Shown one piece after another: positions 6,017 to 12,300 of a DNA stretch of 12,300 nt. Source of the stretch: Bifidobacterium breve (GTDB taxonomy: Bacteria; Actinomycetota; Actinomycetes; S36-B12); the NCBI GenBank assembly GCA_945900705.1, contig CAMDKJ010000034.1, positions 1 through 12,300 of the forward strand. The letters run 5' to 3'. The position numbers and the translations under genes were made by a program. The first letter of the stretch is position 1, and every line of letters starts with the position of its first letter. Under the pieces are notes generated by a model. That model did no database searches. It was given only the letters and a program-made list of their open reading frames with translations, and had not been told where the DNA came from.

Positions 6017-6781
6017 ATGACCGCGAACACTTTGCCGATCTCATCAACAAACACCTCGCCCGCCAAGCAACTTGCAGTGGTAACCGGGGCAAGTCGGGGC
6101 TTGGGTTTTGAAAGTGCCCGCGGCTTAGCAAGTGCCGGATTCGATCTGGCTCTGGTCGCCAAGGACGAAACCCGCTTGCAGGATGCCGCCCGGCGCCTCT
6201 TAGCTGAGTTCCCTGACCTTGAGGTTTACTGCTGCCCCGCCGATCTGGAACAACCTGATGAAACCCGTGCCGTCATCTCGACGATCTCGTCACTTCGCCA
6301 AGTAACTGTCTTGATGGTGGCGCACGGTGTGATGAGCGAGAAGATGTCGAAGACCTTGCGGACCAATGACGCGGAGTGGCGCCGAGTAATGGCCATCAAT
6401 CTTGATTCAGTCTTCGCACTACTTAATGGCATCGTGCCGGCGATGGTTGAAGCGCGCCTGGGACGAGTAATTGTTTACTCAGCATGCATGGGGCGAATGT
6501 CGGGCCCGGGTAACACCGGGGGTTATGCGCCCTACCGAGTCAGCAAGGCTGCGGTAAATGCAATGGTGCGAAATCTCGCCCATGAAACTGGGCTTGGTAG
6601 CCGTGGCGTACTGATCGACGCGGTCTGCCCGAATCACTCGCGCACCGACATGGGTGGACCAAATGCACCCCGAAGTGCCGCTGAGGGTGCCGCGACCTCG
6701 ATCTGGCTGGCAACCCGCGCATTTACGCCCGGCGACATTACGGGTGTCCTTTGGGAGGATGAACAAATCGTGCCGTGGTAG
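6017..6781 (+). CDS. Short-chain dehydrogenase/reductase (SDR)
   Basis: A 254-residue classical SDR. The Rossmann nucleotide loop is TGASRGLG (23-30), Asn128 lies in AINLDSV, and the catalytic serine is in VYSACMG (Ser155). The YxxxK pair is YRVSK (Tyr173, Lys177). The usual NNAG is replaced by VAHG (101-104), and the post-catalytic loop reads CPNHSRTDMGG rather than CPG. LVAKDETRL after strand 2 lacks the typical aspartate of strict NAD enzymes and has Lys49, which hints at NADP, only as inference. The substrate cannot be predicted. ATG 6017 is preferred because homologous sequence begins about residue 18 from it; GTG 5993 and ATG 6002 are alternatives lying in an inverted repeat. It ends 5 bases from the convergent crcB gene. 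Confidence 0.9.
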   Translation: MTANTLPISSTNTSPAKQLAVVTGASRGLGFESARGLASAGFDLALVAKDETRLQDAARRLLAEFPDLEVYCCPADLEQPDETRAVISTISSLRQVTVLMVAHGVMSEKMSKTLRTNDAEWRRVMAINLDSVFALLNGIVPAMVEARLGRVIVYSACMGRMSGPGNTGGYAPYRVSKAAVNAMVRNLAHETGLGSRGVLIDAVCPNHSRTDMGGPNAPRSAAEGAATSIWLATRAFTPGDITGVLWEDEQIVPW

Positions 6782-6786
6782 GGCAA

Positions 6787-7161
6787 CTATTGGCCGATCC
6801 AATTCGCCATGTTGTAGGTGATTAAGAATGCCCCGGTGCAGGCAACCGGCATCACGATTAATGCCGACCAGAACACCGGTCGATTTATCGACCATATGCG
6901 GTTTACTTCCCACCCAAAACCCGAGTAAGTTGTGAAGGCACCGCAAAAGCCAATTAATAAGAAGGTGCGCAGGTCACCGGTTGTTAATGCCAACACCGGG
7001 CCGGCAATTGCTGAACCAATAACATTGACGGTGAGTAACCCCCACGGAAATGGTGCCGTCCCACTTGCACCCAAGGTGCGCACCGTTACCCATCGATCAA
7101 CCAGGTACCGCATTGGCGCACCGATTGCGGCTCCCAAGGTAACCGCCAAAATAGCGATCAT
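6787..7161 (-). CDS. crcB: CrcB/Fluc fluoride channel subunit 1
   Basis: A 124-residue membrane protein with four hydrophobic segments, the size of one Fluc subunit. It carries the family marks: GAAIGAPMRYLVDR (about 10-23), VNVIGSAIAG with its conserved pore asparagine, and GFCGAFTTYSGFGWEV, the FTTxS pore segment, here with Tyr in place of the commoner Phe. Fluc channels export fluoride passively across the inner membrane as antiparallel dimers, and in many Gram-positive bacteria two adjacent genes supply different subunits. Its ATG overlaps the stop codon of the partner gene (ATGA), so the two are translationally coupled. It is the second gene of the pair. No fluoride riboswitch was found upstream of the operon. 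Confidence 0.93.
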   Translation of the reverse strand: MIAILAVTLGAAIGAPMRYLVDRWVTVRTLGASGTAPFPWGLLTVNVIGSAIAGPVLALTTGDLRTFLLIGFCGAFTTYSGFGWEVNRIWSINRPVFWSALIVMPVACTGAFLITYNMANWIGQ

Positions 7162-7544
7162 CGCGGCTGCCGATCACTGATGCGCATGCCTAGGCGAACA
7201 GCCAACAAGCCGCCAGCCAGGGTTGCCACTAGGTAAGCCGCCGCGCGCCACCCTTGACCGTCAAGGAGTAGCACCCCAGATTGCGCGGCCAATGCCGAGA
7301 AAGTCGTGAAGCCACCCAAGATGCCGGTGATCAGGAACGGTCGGGCATTTGGCCAGCCGGTGCGCACGAGCAATACCGGGGCCAAAATGCCGATAGCTAA
7401 ACACCCAATGAGGTTGACCGCCAAAGTCGATAGCGGGAAATCCTGTGGTTCCAGCGGCAAATTGCCGGCCACCAATAGATCAAGCCCATAACGGCCAAGC
7501 GAACCGATGATCCCACCGACCGCTATGTAGCCGAGGGTGCGCAT
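7158..7544 (-). CDS. crcB: CrcB/Fluc fluoride channel subunit 2
   Basis: About 128 residues, first gene of the fluoride channel pair. Visible marks are VGGIIGSLGRYGLD near the N-terminus, LAVNLIGCLAIG with the conserved asparagine, and GGFTTFSAL, the canonical FTTFS pore motif; four hydrophobic segments are present and the C-terminus is basic (RISDRQPR). Together with the downstream gene it probably forms a heterodimeric channel, though each could also homodimerise. Start: ATG 7544 has GGGG just upstream; an in-frame GTG at 7553 would add three residues. The Arg-rich exit to the cytoplasm is normal. The operon faces away from the heat-shock-type gene at 7669, and the roughly 120-base gap between them must hold both promoters. 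Confidence 0.93.
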   Translation of the reverse strand: MRTLGYIAVGGIIGSLGRYGLDLLVAGNLPLEPQDFPLSTLAVNLIGCLAIGILAPVLLVRTGWPNARPFLITGILGGFTTFSALAAQSGVLLLDGQGWRAAAYLVATLAGGLLAVRLGMRISDRQPR

Positions 7545-7600
7545 TTGCCCCACTGCTGAACCCTACGGACTAGTGCCGCCAACTCCCCGCAAGGCGGCGA

Positions 7601-7630
7601 TTGGACGAATGCGCCCGAACCGGGCACAAT
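7601..7630 (+). promoter_or_regulatory. Putative promoter of the zinc-ribbon gene
   Basis: TTGGAC (7601-7606) and CACAAT (7625-7630) are 18 bases apart and fit a housekeeping sigma-70 type promoter moderately well. Transcription would then start inside the CIRCE operator just downstream, the usual geometry for HrcA repression. Confidence 0.45.
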
Positions 7631-7656
7631 TAGCACTCGACAACTAAGAGTGCTAA
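7630..7656 (+). promoter_or_regulatory. CIRCE element (HrcA operator)
   Basis: TTAGCACTC (7630-7638), nine bases, then GAGTGCTAA (7648-7656): a perfect match to the CIRCE consensus, which is bound by the heat-shock repressor HrcA in groESL and dnaK operons. It lies between the putative promoter and the ribosome binding site of the gene at 7669, with GGAGG 4 bases after the element. A 27-base match with both 9-bp arms intact is very unlikely by chance. Confidence 0.95.
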
Positions 7657-7668
7657 TTCGGAGGATCC

Positions 7669-8052
7669 GTGCCCACGTATGAATATGCGTGTTCGACCTG
7701 TGACACCAATCATGAGGTAGTGCAGCCGATCACCGACGACACCTTGACCGTCTGCCAGGTTTGCGGTGAACCTGGCTTACGCAAACTCTTTTCGAATGTC
7801 GGCGTCGTTTTCAAGGGCTCCGGTTTCTACCGCACCGATTCACGTGATAAAAAGAGCGACTCGATTTCGAGCAGCTCCAAATCAAGTGACACCAAGTCGA
7901 GTGAGAGCACCTCCGGTGACTCTAAGTCCAGCGACACTAAATCCAGTGACACTAAGTCCAGCGAATCCAAGCCCAGCGAGCCAGCGAAGAAGTCCGAGTC
8001 GAAAGTTCCTGCGAGTTCTGGGTCCAAGAGTTCAGCGCCAGCTACAACTTAA
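7669..8052 (+). CDS. FmdB-type zinc-ribbon protein with disordered Ser/Lys tail (Ruc-like redox chaperone)
   Basis: A 127-residue protein. Residues 1-50 form the FmdB/CxxC regulatory zinc ribbon: MPTYEYACSTC, then VCQVCGEPGLRKLFSN, with Cys8, Cys11, Cys29 and Cys32 as the likely zinc ligands. From about residue 55 the chain is Ser/Lys/Asp-rich and surely disordered, containing seven pentapeptide units (consensus KSSDT, 71-105). This layout and the position beside the folate cyclo-ligase match M. tuberculosis Rv0991c (Ruc), a zinc-cysteine chaperone activated by oxidation that holds unfolded proteins for the DnaK system. The CIRCE operator directly upstream gives independent support for a heat-shock role. 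The GTG start has GGAGG at short spacing. In M. tuberculosis the folate and ruc genes are close together; here an SDR and two crcB genes separate them. Chaperone function is inferred, not shown. Confidence 0.9.
   Translation: MPTYEYACSTCDTNHEVVQPITDDTLTVCQVCGEPGLRKLFSNVGVVFKGSGFYRTDSRDKKSDSISSSSKSSDTKSSESTSGDSKSSDTKSSDTKSSESKPSEPAKKSESKVPASSGSKSSAPATT
7879..7983 (+). repeat. Seven in-frame 15-bp units encoding KSSDT-like pentapeptides
   Basis: Inside the zinc-ribbon gene, 15-bp units starting at 7879, 7894, 7909, 7924, 7939, 7954 and 7969 encode KSSDT, KSSES, TSGDS, KSSDT, KSSDT, KSSES and KPSEP. The units vary at third positions (for example AAGTCCAGCGACACT and AAATCCAGTGACACT). So the pattern is kept at the protein level and is not a recent duplication throughout. 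Confidence 0.85.
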
Positions 8053-8109
8053 GTCCCTGCCTGTGGATAACTAATCGCGCGCTAAGCCGATTTTACTTAA
8101 CCTTCGTCC

Positions 8110-8571
8110 ATGATCGATCTGAAAAAACTTCGCACTGGCCCCCTAGCTCACTTCACCAGGCGCCACCGCCGATCAATCGCTGCCGCCTGTGCCGCCCTGG
8201 CCGTACTGCTCGCCCTTGGCTCCGTGCGTTCGGTCGCAACCCCGGCCAGCATTAACCCGCCAACCGGTACCCTCGAAACTTTGGAGAGCGGTTACGTCGC
8301 CATCCCGGTGCCGCTTTCGCCGCCGGCAGCAGCCGGGCTACTTCATGTTGGTGACATCATCGATTTAATTGCGGTCACCGACACCGGCATCGCATCAACC
8401 GTGGCCCGCGGCGCCCGCGTCACCGGGGTACCGGCCGCCGGCGGCTTTATGTCAAACACATCAGCGCTGGTGCTAGTTGCGGTGGATGAGCCGAGCGCAT
8501 TAAGGATTGCTGGTGCAACCGGCAGCAGCGACCTGACTTTTGCCATGCATCCACAAATAGCGCTGCAGTAG
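8110..8571 (+). CDS. SAF-domain membrane-anchored protein (CpaB/RcpC-like)
   Basis: A 153-residue protein: a basic N-terminus (FTRRHRRS), one membrane segment at about 22-40 (IAAACAALAVLLALGSVRS), then an exported SAF-like domain. SGYVAIPVPLSPPAAAGLLH followed by VGDIIDLIAV (60-89) is the pattern seen in CpaB/RcpC and related SAF proteins, where a short beta-clip domain precedes a G-D-x-V/I-D-L/V strand. CpaB proteins take part in Flp/Tad pilus assembly, but this short actinobacterial form occurs without pilus genes next to the FmdB-type gene, so its role is unknown. It starts 57 bases after the zinc-ribbon gene and may be cotranscribed with it. No strong ribosome binding site precedes ATG 8110. 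It ends 20 bases from the convergent aminotransferase. Confidence 0.75.
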   Translation: MIDLKKLRTGPLAHFTRRHRRSIAAACAALAVLLALGSVRSVATPASINPPTGTLETLESGYVAIPVPLSPPAAAGLLHVGDIIDLIAVTDTGIASTVARGARVTGVPAAGGFMSNTSALVLVAVDEPSALRIAGATGSSDLTFAMHPQIALQ

Positions 8572-8591
8572 TAGACCTTCGCTGAAAATGA

Positions 8592-9977
8592 TCACGCCGC
8601 ATGATGCGGTGGCACATCAGCACGTAGCCGTGCATCACTTGATCCAAAGCCACCAGCCTCATCGGTTGTCGTATCCGGCAGCAGATCAACCTGCAGGCGA
8701 TCCGATTTAGCTCTCGTCGAACCTACTGAATCTAGAGCCGCATCAAAAGCACGCCCCATCGCGTGCAAGTCTTCCCGGGTTATGACAAATGGCGGCGACA
8801 CCTGCAAACCACCGTCAGCCAACCACCGGGTAAGTACCCCTTGTTCACGGGCTGCCCGCACCAGCCGAGCACCGATTGTCGGGTCCTCCTTGATCACGTC
8901 GGGGCGCAGTTGAACCGCCCCGAGTAAGCCCACCGTGCGGACGGCCGCAACATGACTATGTGCAGCTAACGGGTTCAACGCGGCTGAAAGTACCGGTGCC
9001 AGATCAGCGACGCGGTCGACCAATTGCTCTCTCTCGATGATGTCTAGATTCACACTTGCGACAGCAGCGGCCGTCGCGTGCCCCGAATAGGTGTAGCCAT
9101 GTCGCCAAATTAGCCCCGGGGTATTCCAGAAAGGTTCGGCAACTTGGCCACTCACCAGTACGGCACCCATTGGTAAATAGCCCGAGGTCAAGCCTTTGGC
9201 GGTCAACATTAGATCTGGTTGCAAGTCCCAACGCTGCGAAGCAAACATTGAACCGGTACGGCCGTACCCACTGATTACTTCATCGGCAACCAAGAGCACC
9301 CCACGCTCCTTGCAAATATCGCGAACCCGCGCCAGGTAACCATCAGGTGGCGGGTAGACCCCGCCGGCACCGATTACCGGCTCACAGAAGAAGGCGGCAA
9401 CATTCTCCGAGCCGATGGCGTCTATCTCAGCAGCAAGAGCTTCAGCGTCATCCCAAGTTACGTTTTGAACCTTTGGGTCAGGCTCGCCGTGCCCCTCACG
9501 ATTTGCGGGGATGCCACCGAGTGAAGTACCGGCGACATGCATGCCGTGGTAGGAACGCTCGCGGGCAATAATTCGAGTGCGTTTCGGCTCGCCCATCAGT
9601 GACCAATACCGGCTAATCATTTTGAGGGCCGTATCAACAGCGTCGCTACCCCCGGAGGTGAAGAACACTTTGGCATCGGCAAGGCCGGATAAGGCGGCCA
9701 AGCGATCTGCTAGGTCAAGGGTCGACTGGGTCGCATAATCACCGAAACTCGAATATGAGGCGATCAAGTTCATCTGCGCGGCTGCCGCATCAGCCATCTC
9801 GGTTCGACCATGGCCGACATTGCAATACCAAAGGGCCGCTGTGGCATCTAGGTATCTGCGGCCATCAGCCCCAATGACATGGGCCCCCTGCCCCGACGTA
9901 ATAACGAAGTCGTGGCCGGCAACCGCCGACATGTCGGCGAACGGGTGCCACATTGCAGACGTGCGCTGGCTGGTCAC
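8592..9977 (-). CDS. Class III PLP-dependent aminotransferase (omega-amino acid / diamine type)
   Basis: A 461-residue fold-type I class III transaminase. N-terminal MWHPFADM (9-16) and the active-site LDATAALWYCNVGHGR (43-58) are followed by the PLP-phosphate loop SGGSDAVDTA (108-117), RSYHGMHVAG (141-150), CEPVIGAGG (198-206), LLVADEVISGYGRTG (228-242, Asp232 pairs with the PLP pyridine nitrogen) and TAKGLTSGYLPMGAV (259-273), where Lys261 forms the internal aldimine. YTYSGHATAAA (295-305) closes the dimer site. The likely reaction is transfer of an omega-amino group to pyruvate or a keto acid; the exact substrate is unknown. The GTG at 9977 is accepted although only AGCGG precedes it; ATG 9953 is an alternative. 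The enzyme should end near residue 418 (FDAALDSVG), yet a hydrophilic tail of about 43 residues ending RADVPPHHAA follows. Confidence 0.93.
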   Translation of the reverse strand: MTSQRTSAMWHPFADMSAVAGHDFVITSGQGAHVIGADGRRYLDATAALWYCNVGHGRTEMADAAAAQMNLIASYSSFGDYATQSTLDLADRLAALSGLADAKVFFTSGGSDAVDTALKMISRYWSLMGEPKRTRIIARERSYHGMHVAGTSLGGIPANREGHGEPDPKVQNVTWDDAEALAAEIDAIGSENVAAFFCEPVIGAGGVYPPPDGYLARVRDICKERGVLLVADEVISGYGRTGSMFASQRWDLQPDLMLTAKGLTSGYLPMGAVLVSGQVAEPFWNTPGLIWRHGYTYSGHATAAAVASVNLDIIEREQLVDRVADLAPVLSAALNPLAAHSHVAAVRTVGLLGAVQLRPDVIKEDPTIGARLVRAAREQGVLTRWLADGGLQVSPPFVITREDLHAMGRAFDAALDSVGSTRAKSDRLQVDLLPDTTTDEAGGFGSSDARLRADVPPHHAA

Positions 9978-10017
9978 CCGCTAAGCCTAGGCCACCGGTG
10001 GCGTAGCGTGCTCAACT

Positions 10018-11187
10018 ATGGCCAGCCCACCAGCGCCGCGCCCGCCGCTAACCGGCCGCGTAATTCTGTTCGGTGCCACCGGGTACACGGGGCGCCTAAC
10101 CGCCGAGGCCATGGTGCGTGCTGGGTTAGCACCGGTACTCGCCGGGCGCTCCGAGGCCAAGCTAACTGCTCTAGTCGCCGAATTGGCCCCGTTTGCGCCA
10201 CTTGACGCAGCACCCACCTGGCAGGTCGCCGCTGTCAGTGATCAACAAAGTATCGACGCGCTATTAACCGGGCCGCAAGATGTCTTGGTATCTACCGTCG
10301 GCCCTTTTACCCAGCTAGGGGCACCGGCCATCACCGCCGCGATCAAGGCCGGCTCCAACTATGTCGACTCAACCGGTGAATCACCATTTATTCGTGAAGT
10401 TTTCGAAAAATACGGCGCCCAAGCCGAGGTAACCGGGGCCCGACTGTTAACCGCCTTTGGCTACGACTTCGTACCAGGCAATTTGGCCGGTGCACTTGCC
10501 TTGCAACAGGCCCGTGCCAAAGGCGCGGTGCCAACCCGAGTCGAGATCGGCTACTTCGTGGGCGGAGATAGTTTTGGGATGAGCAGTGGCACCAAGGCGA
10601 GCGCCGCCGCCATTGCGTTGTCGCCGTCTTTCGCCTTCCACCATGGCGGGATCATGACCGAGCGAAGTGCGCGAAGCACCAGCACCTTCCAAGTCGACGG
10701 TAAATCACTTGATGGGCTTAGTGTCGGCGGCAGTGAGCACTTCGCGCTCCCCAGACTTGACCAATCTCTGCAAGATGTTGGTGTCTATCTAGGCTGGGCG
10801 GGCAAGGCCACCAAGGCAGCCAGTGCCGCGAGCGGTGGGATCAGTGCGGCTGCGCGCATCCCCGGGCTAGCCAACCTGCTTGCTAAAGGCTTAAAAGCCG
10901 CGGTCGGTGAGACCACCGGGCAAGGGCCAACGCAAAGACAGCTAAGTGCCACGACCTCAATTGCCGTGGCGCGAACTTTTGACGGGGTCGGGCGCAGCCT
11001 TTCGAGTGTCCAACTCACCGGCCCATCACCGTATTTCTTGACGGCTGAACTACTCGCCTGGGCGGCGGCGATGTGCTTGGTGCATCCTGCCCCAACCGGC
11101 GGCGCCTTCGGCCCGGTCGATGCATTCGGCCTTGACAACCTGGTTCAAGGTTGCGCCGACATGGGATTAGCACCGGTGGCCACATGA
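10018..11187 (+). CDS. Saccharopine-dehydrogenase-like NAD(P) oxidoreductase (trans-acting enoyl reductase family)
   Basis: A 389-residue protein with an N-terminal Rossmann domain: GRVILFGATGYTGRL (13-27), LAGRSEAKL (41-49, arginine suggesting NADP), STVGPFTQLG (92-101) and NYVDSTGES (114-122). The second half (about 150-389) is Gly/Ala/Ser-rich with GYDFVPGNLAG. In actinobacteria this family includes the trans-acting enoyl reductase of M. tuberculosis lipid synthesis (Rv2953) and several uncharacterised paralogues (such as Rv2449c); it is not a true lysine-pathway saccharopine dehydrogenase. The substrate here is unknown. ATG 10018 lies 40 bases from the divergent aminotransferase, so both share a promoter region; no strong ribosome binding site is visible. 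Its TGA overlaps the next gene's ATG, so the two form an operon. Confidence 0.88.
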   Translation: MASPPAPRPPLTGRVILFGATGYTGRLTAEAMVRAGLAPVLAGRSEAKLTALVAELAPFAPLDAAPTWQVAAVSDQQSIDALLTGPQDVLVSTVGPFTQLGAPAITAAIKAGSNYVDSTGESPFIREVFEKYGAQAEVTGARLLTAFGYDFVPGNLAGALALQQARAKGAVPTRVEIGYFVGGDSFGMSSGTKASAAAIALSPSFAFHHGGIMTERSARSTSTFQVDGKSLDGLSVGGSEHFALPRLDQSLQDVGVYLGWAGKATKAASAASGGISAAARIPGLANLLAKGLKAAVGETTGQGPTQRQLSATTSIAVARTFDGVGRSLSSVQLTGPSPYFLTAELLAWAAAMCLVHPAPTGGAFGPVDAFGLDNLVQGCADMGLAPVAT

Positions 11188-12083
11188 CGGTGTTGCAAGA
11201 AGTGGAATGGCGGGGGCGCCAATTGGCTCACACCGACCGGGTGCGCCCGTGGGTTACCCCACGCCTAGAAAGAAAGAAACTCGGCCTTACGCATCCTGTT
11301 GACGATTTCCTGTTCGACTATTACCCGTATTCGGTAAATAAGCTCACCACTTGGCACCCCGGCTTCGGAGTAGAACTACAAGGTGACGTCGCGGAGTTCG
11401 ATCATTACCCCGCCTACCGGCGACTAAATAACGACGCCAATGGAATCACGGCCGACGCCAGCCCGCTGGCCACGAAGCAGGACCGACTAGATCTAGTGAT
11501 TCGATTACTTGCTGGCACTAGTGCTCGTCCCGCGCTACTTAATTGTTTCGGATTACATGAATGGGCGATGGTCTACCAGACCCCAGATATTCGGCATCCC
11601 AGCTTTCCGCTGCGCGTCACCAACGAAGTAGTTACCGCCACCGTCGATGAAATCGGGCTGCGATGCACTCATATTGACGCCTACCGATTCTTCACCGACG
11701 CGGCAACGCCACTCAACATCATTGAGCCCACCCGAGAAAACCAGCCCGATCTCGAACAGCCTGGCTGCCTACACGCAAATATGGACCTCTATAAATATGC
11801 AATGTGGTTCACGCCTTGGATTAGCAGTGATCTGATTGCCGATTGCTTCGAGTTGGCACGCTCAGCTAGAACCCTTGATATGCGGGCGGCACCATACGAC
11901 CTAATCGATCTTGGTTATGCGCCGATTCGCATCGAAACGCCTAACGGACGGCGCGAGTACGTCGATGAACAGCGCACCATAGCCGAGCGAGCACAGAACT
12001 TGCGCATAGAGTTGGCCTCGCACCTCCAAGTGCTCCGCGCAGCCAGGCCAGATCTAATTGGATCCGCGCAAGCGCGCGGATAA
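11184..12083 (+). CDS. Conserved actinobacterial protein, usually annotated '3-methyladenine DNA glycosylase'
   Basis: A 299-residue soluble protein without signal peptide or membrane segment. It shows a set of long conserved-looking blocks: THPVDDFLFDYYPYSVNKL with TTWHPGFG (36-62), LLNCFGLHEWAMVYQ (118-132), LRCTHIDAYRFFT (159-171), PGCLHANMDLYKYAMWFTPW (193-212) and MRAAPYDL (233-240), then a helical C-terminus. I recognise the pattern HPVxDFLFxYY...WHPG from actinobacterial proteins labelled 3-methyladenine DNA glycosylase. That label is widespread but, to my knowledge, without experiment, and no helix-hairpin-helix motif or AlkA/Tag active site is visible. The conserved His, Cys, Asp and Trp residues would suit an enzyme. 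ATG 11184 overlaps the upstream stop (ATGA); a start at 11151 would lie within the preceding gene. Family confidence is good, function confidence low. Confidence 0.8.
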   Translation: MTVLQEVEWRGRQLAHTDRVRPWVTPRLERKKLGLTHPVDDFLFDYYPYSVNKLTTWHPGFGVELQGDVAEFDHYPAYRRLNNDANGITADASPLATKQDRLDLVIRLLAGTSARPALLNCFGLHEWAMVYQTPDIRHPSFPLRVTNEVVTATVDEIGLRCTHIDAYRFFTDAATPLNIIEPTRENQPDLEQPGCLHANMDLYKYAMWFTPWISSDLIADCFELARSARTLDMRAAPYDLIDLGYAPIRIETPNGRREYVDEQRTIAERAQNLRIELASHLQVLRAARPDLIGSAQARG

Positions 12084-12105
12084 ACCCGCCACGCATCCTT
12101 GGCGG
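12062..12105 (+). terminator. Two tandem hairpins at the end of the two-gene operon
   Basis: ATCCGCGC-AAGC-GCGCGGAT (12062-12081) is a perfect 8-bp stem with a four-base loop that runs into the TAA stop codon. CCGCCA-8 bases-TGGCGG (12086-12105) is a second stem of 6 bp. Neither is followed by a T-run, so they are not canonical Rho-independent terminators. A non-canonical terminator or mRNA 3'-end stabiliser is the best guess. Confidence 0.4.
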
Positions 12106-12271
12106 TCGTCCAAATAAATGACTTACAAAGTGCCCTAAGGCCTTACTGCAGATATTTTGCAATTGAAAAATGGCCCTAATGACATTTGCGTGTGCCTTGA
12201 TAGATTCAACGAAATAATCAAATTCAGATCAGGTACCAACTCATGATTGACCTAGGAAAGTGAGTGAGACA

Positions 12272-12300
12272 GTGACAATTCGACTTGGCGATGAAGCCCC
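12272..12300 (+). CDS. Probable peroxiredoxin, first codons only (runs off the right edge)
   Basis: A GTG at 12272 starts MTIRLGDEAP before the window ends. This matches the opening of 1-Cys (Prx6-type) peroxiredoxins, which commonly begin M-S/T-I-R-L-G-D-x-A-P-D/N-F. These enzymes reduce hydrogen peroxide and organic peroxides with a cysteine in a PVCT motif, which lies beyond the window. GGAAAG and GTGAG elements stand upstream, consistent with a ribosome binding site. The 190 bases before it (12084-12271) are AT-rich compared with the neighbours and probably hold its promoter, but I see no clear -35/-10 pair. Only ten residues are available, so the identification is provisional. Confidence 0.5.

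Noticed and set aside
7554..7668. Fluoride riboswitch upstream of the crcB pair
   Set aside because: The short leader on the minus strand lacks the crcB-motif conserved segments; only a weak GCCGCC/GGCGGC stem (7575-7598) is present, without a T-run.
7879..7983. Possible CRISPR array or intergenic satellite in the 15-bp repeats
   Set aside because: The units are contiguous, in frame, lack spacers and encode the disordered tail of a protein.
7827..8027. Minus-strand open frame rich in SLDLVSLDLES
   Set aside because: It is the antisense shadow of the Ser/Lys repeat tail of the zinc-ribbon gene.

Overview
The window looks like chromosomal DNA of a moderately GC-rich actinobacterium (Actinomycetota). 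The evidence is the conserved order galU, RimJ-type acetyltransferase, SepX/GlpR-like membrane protein and tRNA-Ala. Divergent from it lie 5-formyltetrahydrofolate cyclo-ligase and an FmdB/Ruc-type zinc-ribbon protein, an arrangement shared with Streptomyces and Mycobacterium. Several genes have no clear Shine-Dalgarno sequence and start with GTG or TTG. I cannot place it to genus from sequence alone.

Left part (1-2760), accessory in character. After the 5' end of an unidentified minus-strand gene come two gene remnants: a plus-strand tail resembling an I42/chagasin domain, and a minus-strand tail interrupted by an in-frame TGA. Next is a secreted alpha/beta hydrolase whose real start lies just beyond the second remnant. 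Then comes a type II toxin-antitoxin pair on the minus strand (DUF1778 ribbon-helix-helix antitoxin and TacT/AtaT-like GNAT toxin), with a tandem 12-bp-spaced repeat over its promoter as probable operator. This block stops at the 3' side of a tRNA-Ala(CGC) gene.

Central core (2767-8571). Minus strand: galU, a RimJ-like GNAT (translationally coupled to galU), sepX-like, tRNA-Ala. Plus strand, divergent from galU: 5-formyl-THF cyclo-ligase and a short-chain dehydrogenase. A minus-strand pair of CrcB/Fluc fluoride channel genes converges on the dehydrogenase. Then follow, on plus, a zinc-ribbon protein with a serine/lysine pentapeptide-repeat tail and a SAF-domain membrane protein. The zinc-ribbon gene is preceded by a perfect CIRCE operator (TTAGCACTC-N9-GAGTGCTAA), so it is very probably under HrcA heat-shock control. 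It fits the mycobacterial redox-regulated chaperone Ruc (Rv0991c).

Right part (8592-12300). A class III PLP aminotransferase with an unusual C-terminal tail (minus) diverges from a two-gene operon (plus). That operon holds a saccharopine-dehydrogenase-like oxidoreductase and a conserved protein of the kind usually annotated '3-methyladenine DNA glycosylase', joined by an ATGA overlap. Two tandem hairpins follow. The window ends in the first codons of a gene whose N-terminus resembles 1-Cys peroxiredoxins.

No CRISPR array, complete insertion sequence or rRNA was seen. The most notable items are the CIRCE-controlled Ruc-like gene, the toxin-antitoxin operon with its operator next to tRNA-Ala, and the decayed genes at the left edge.
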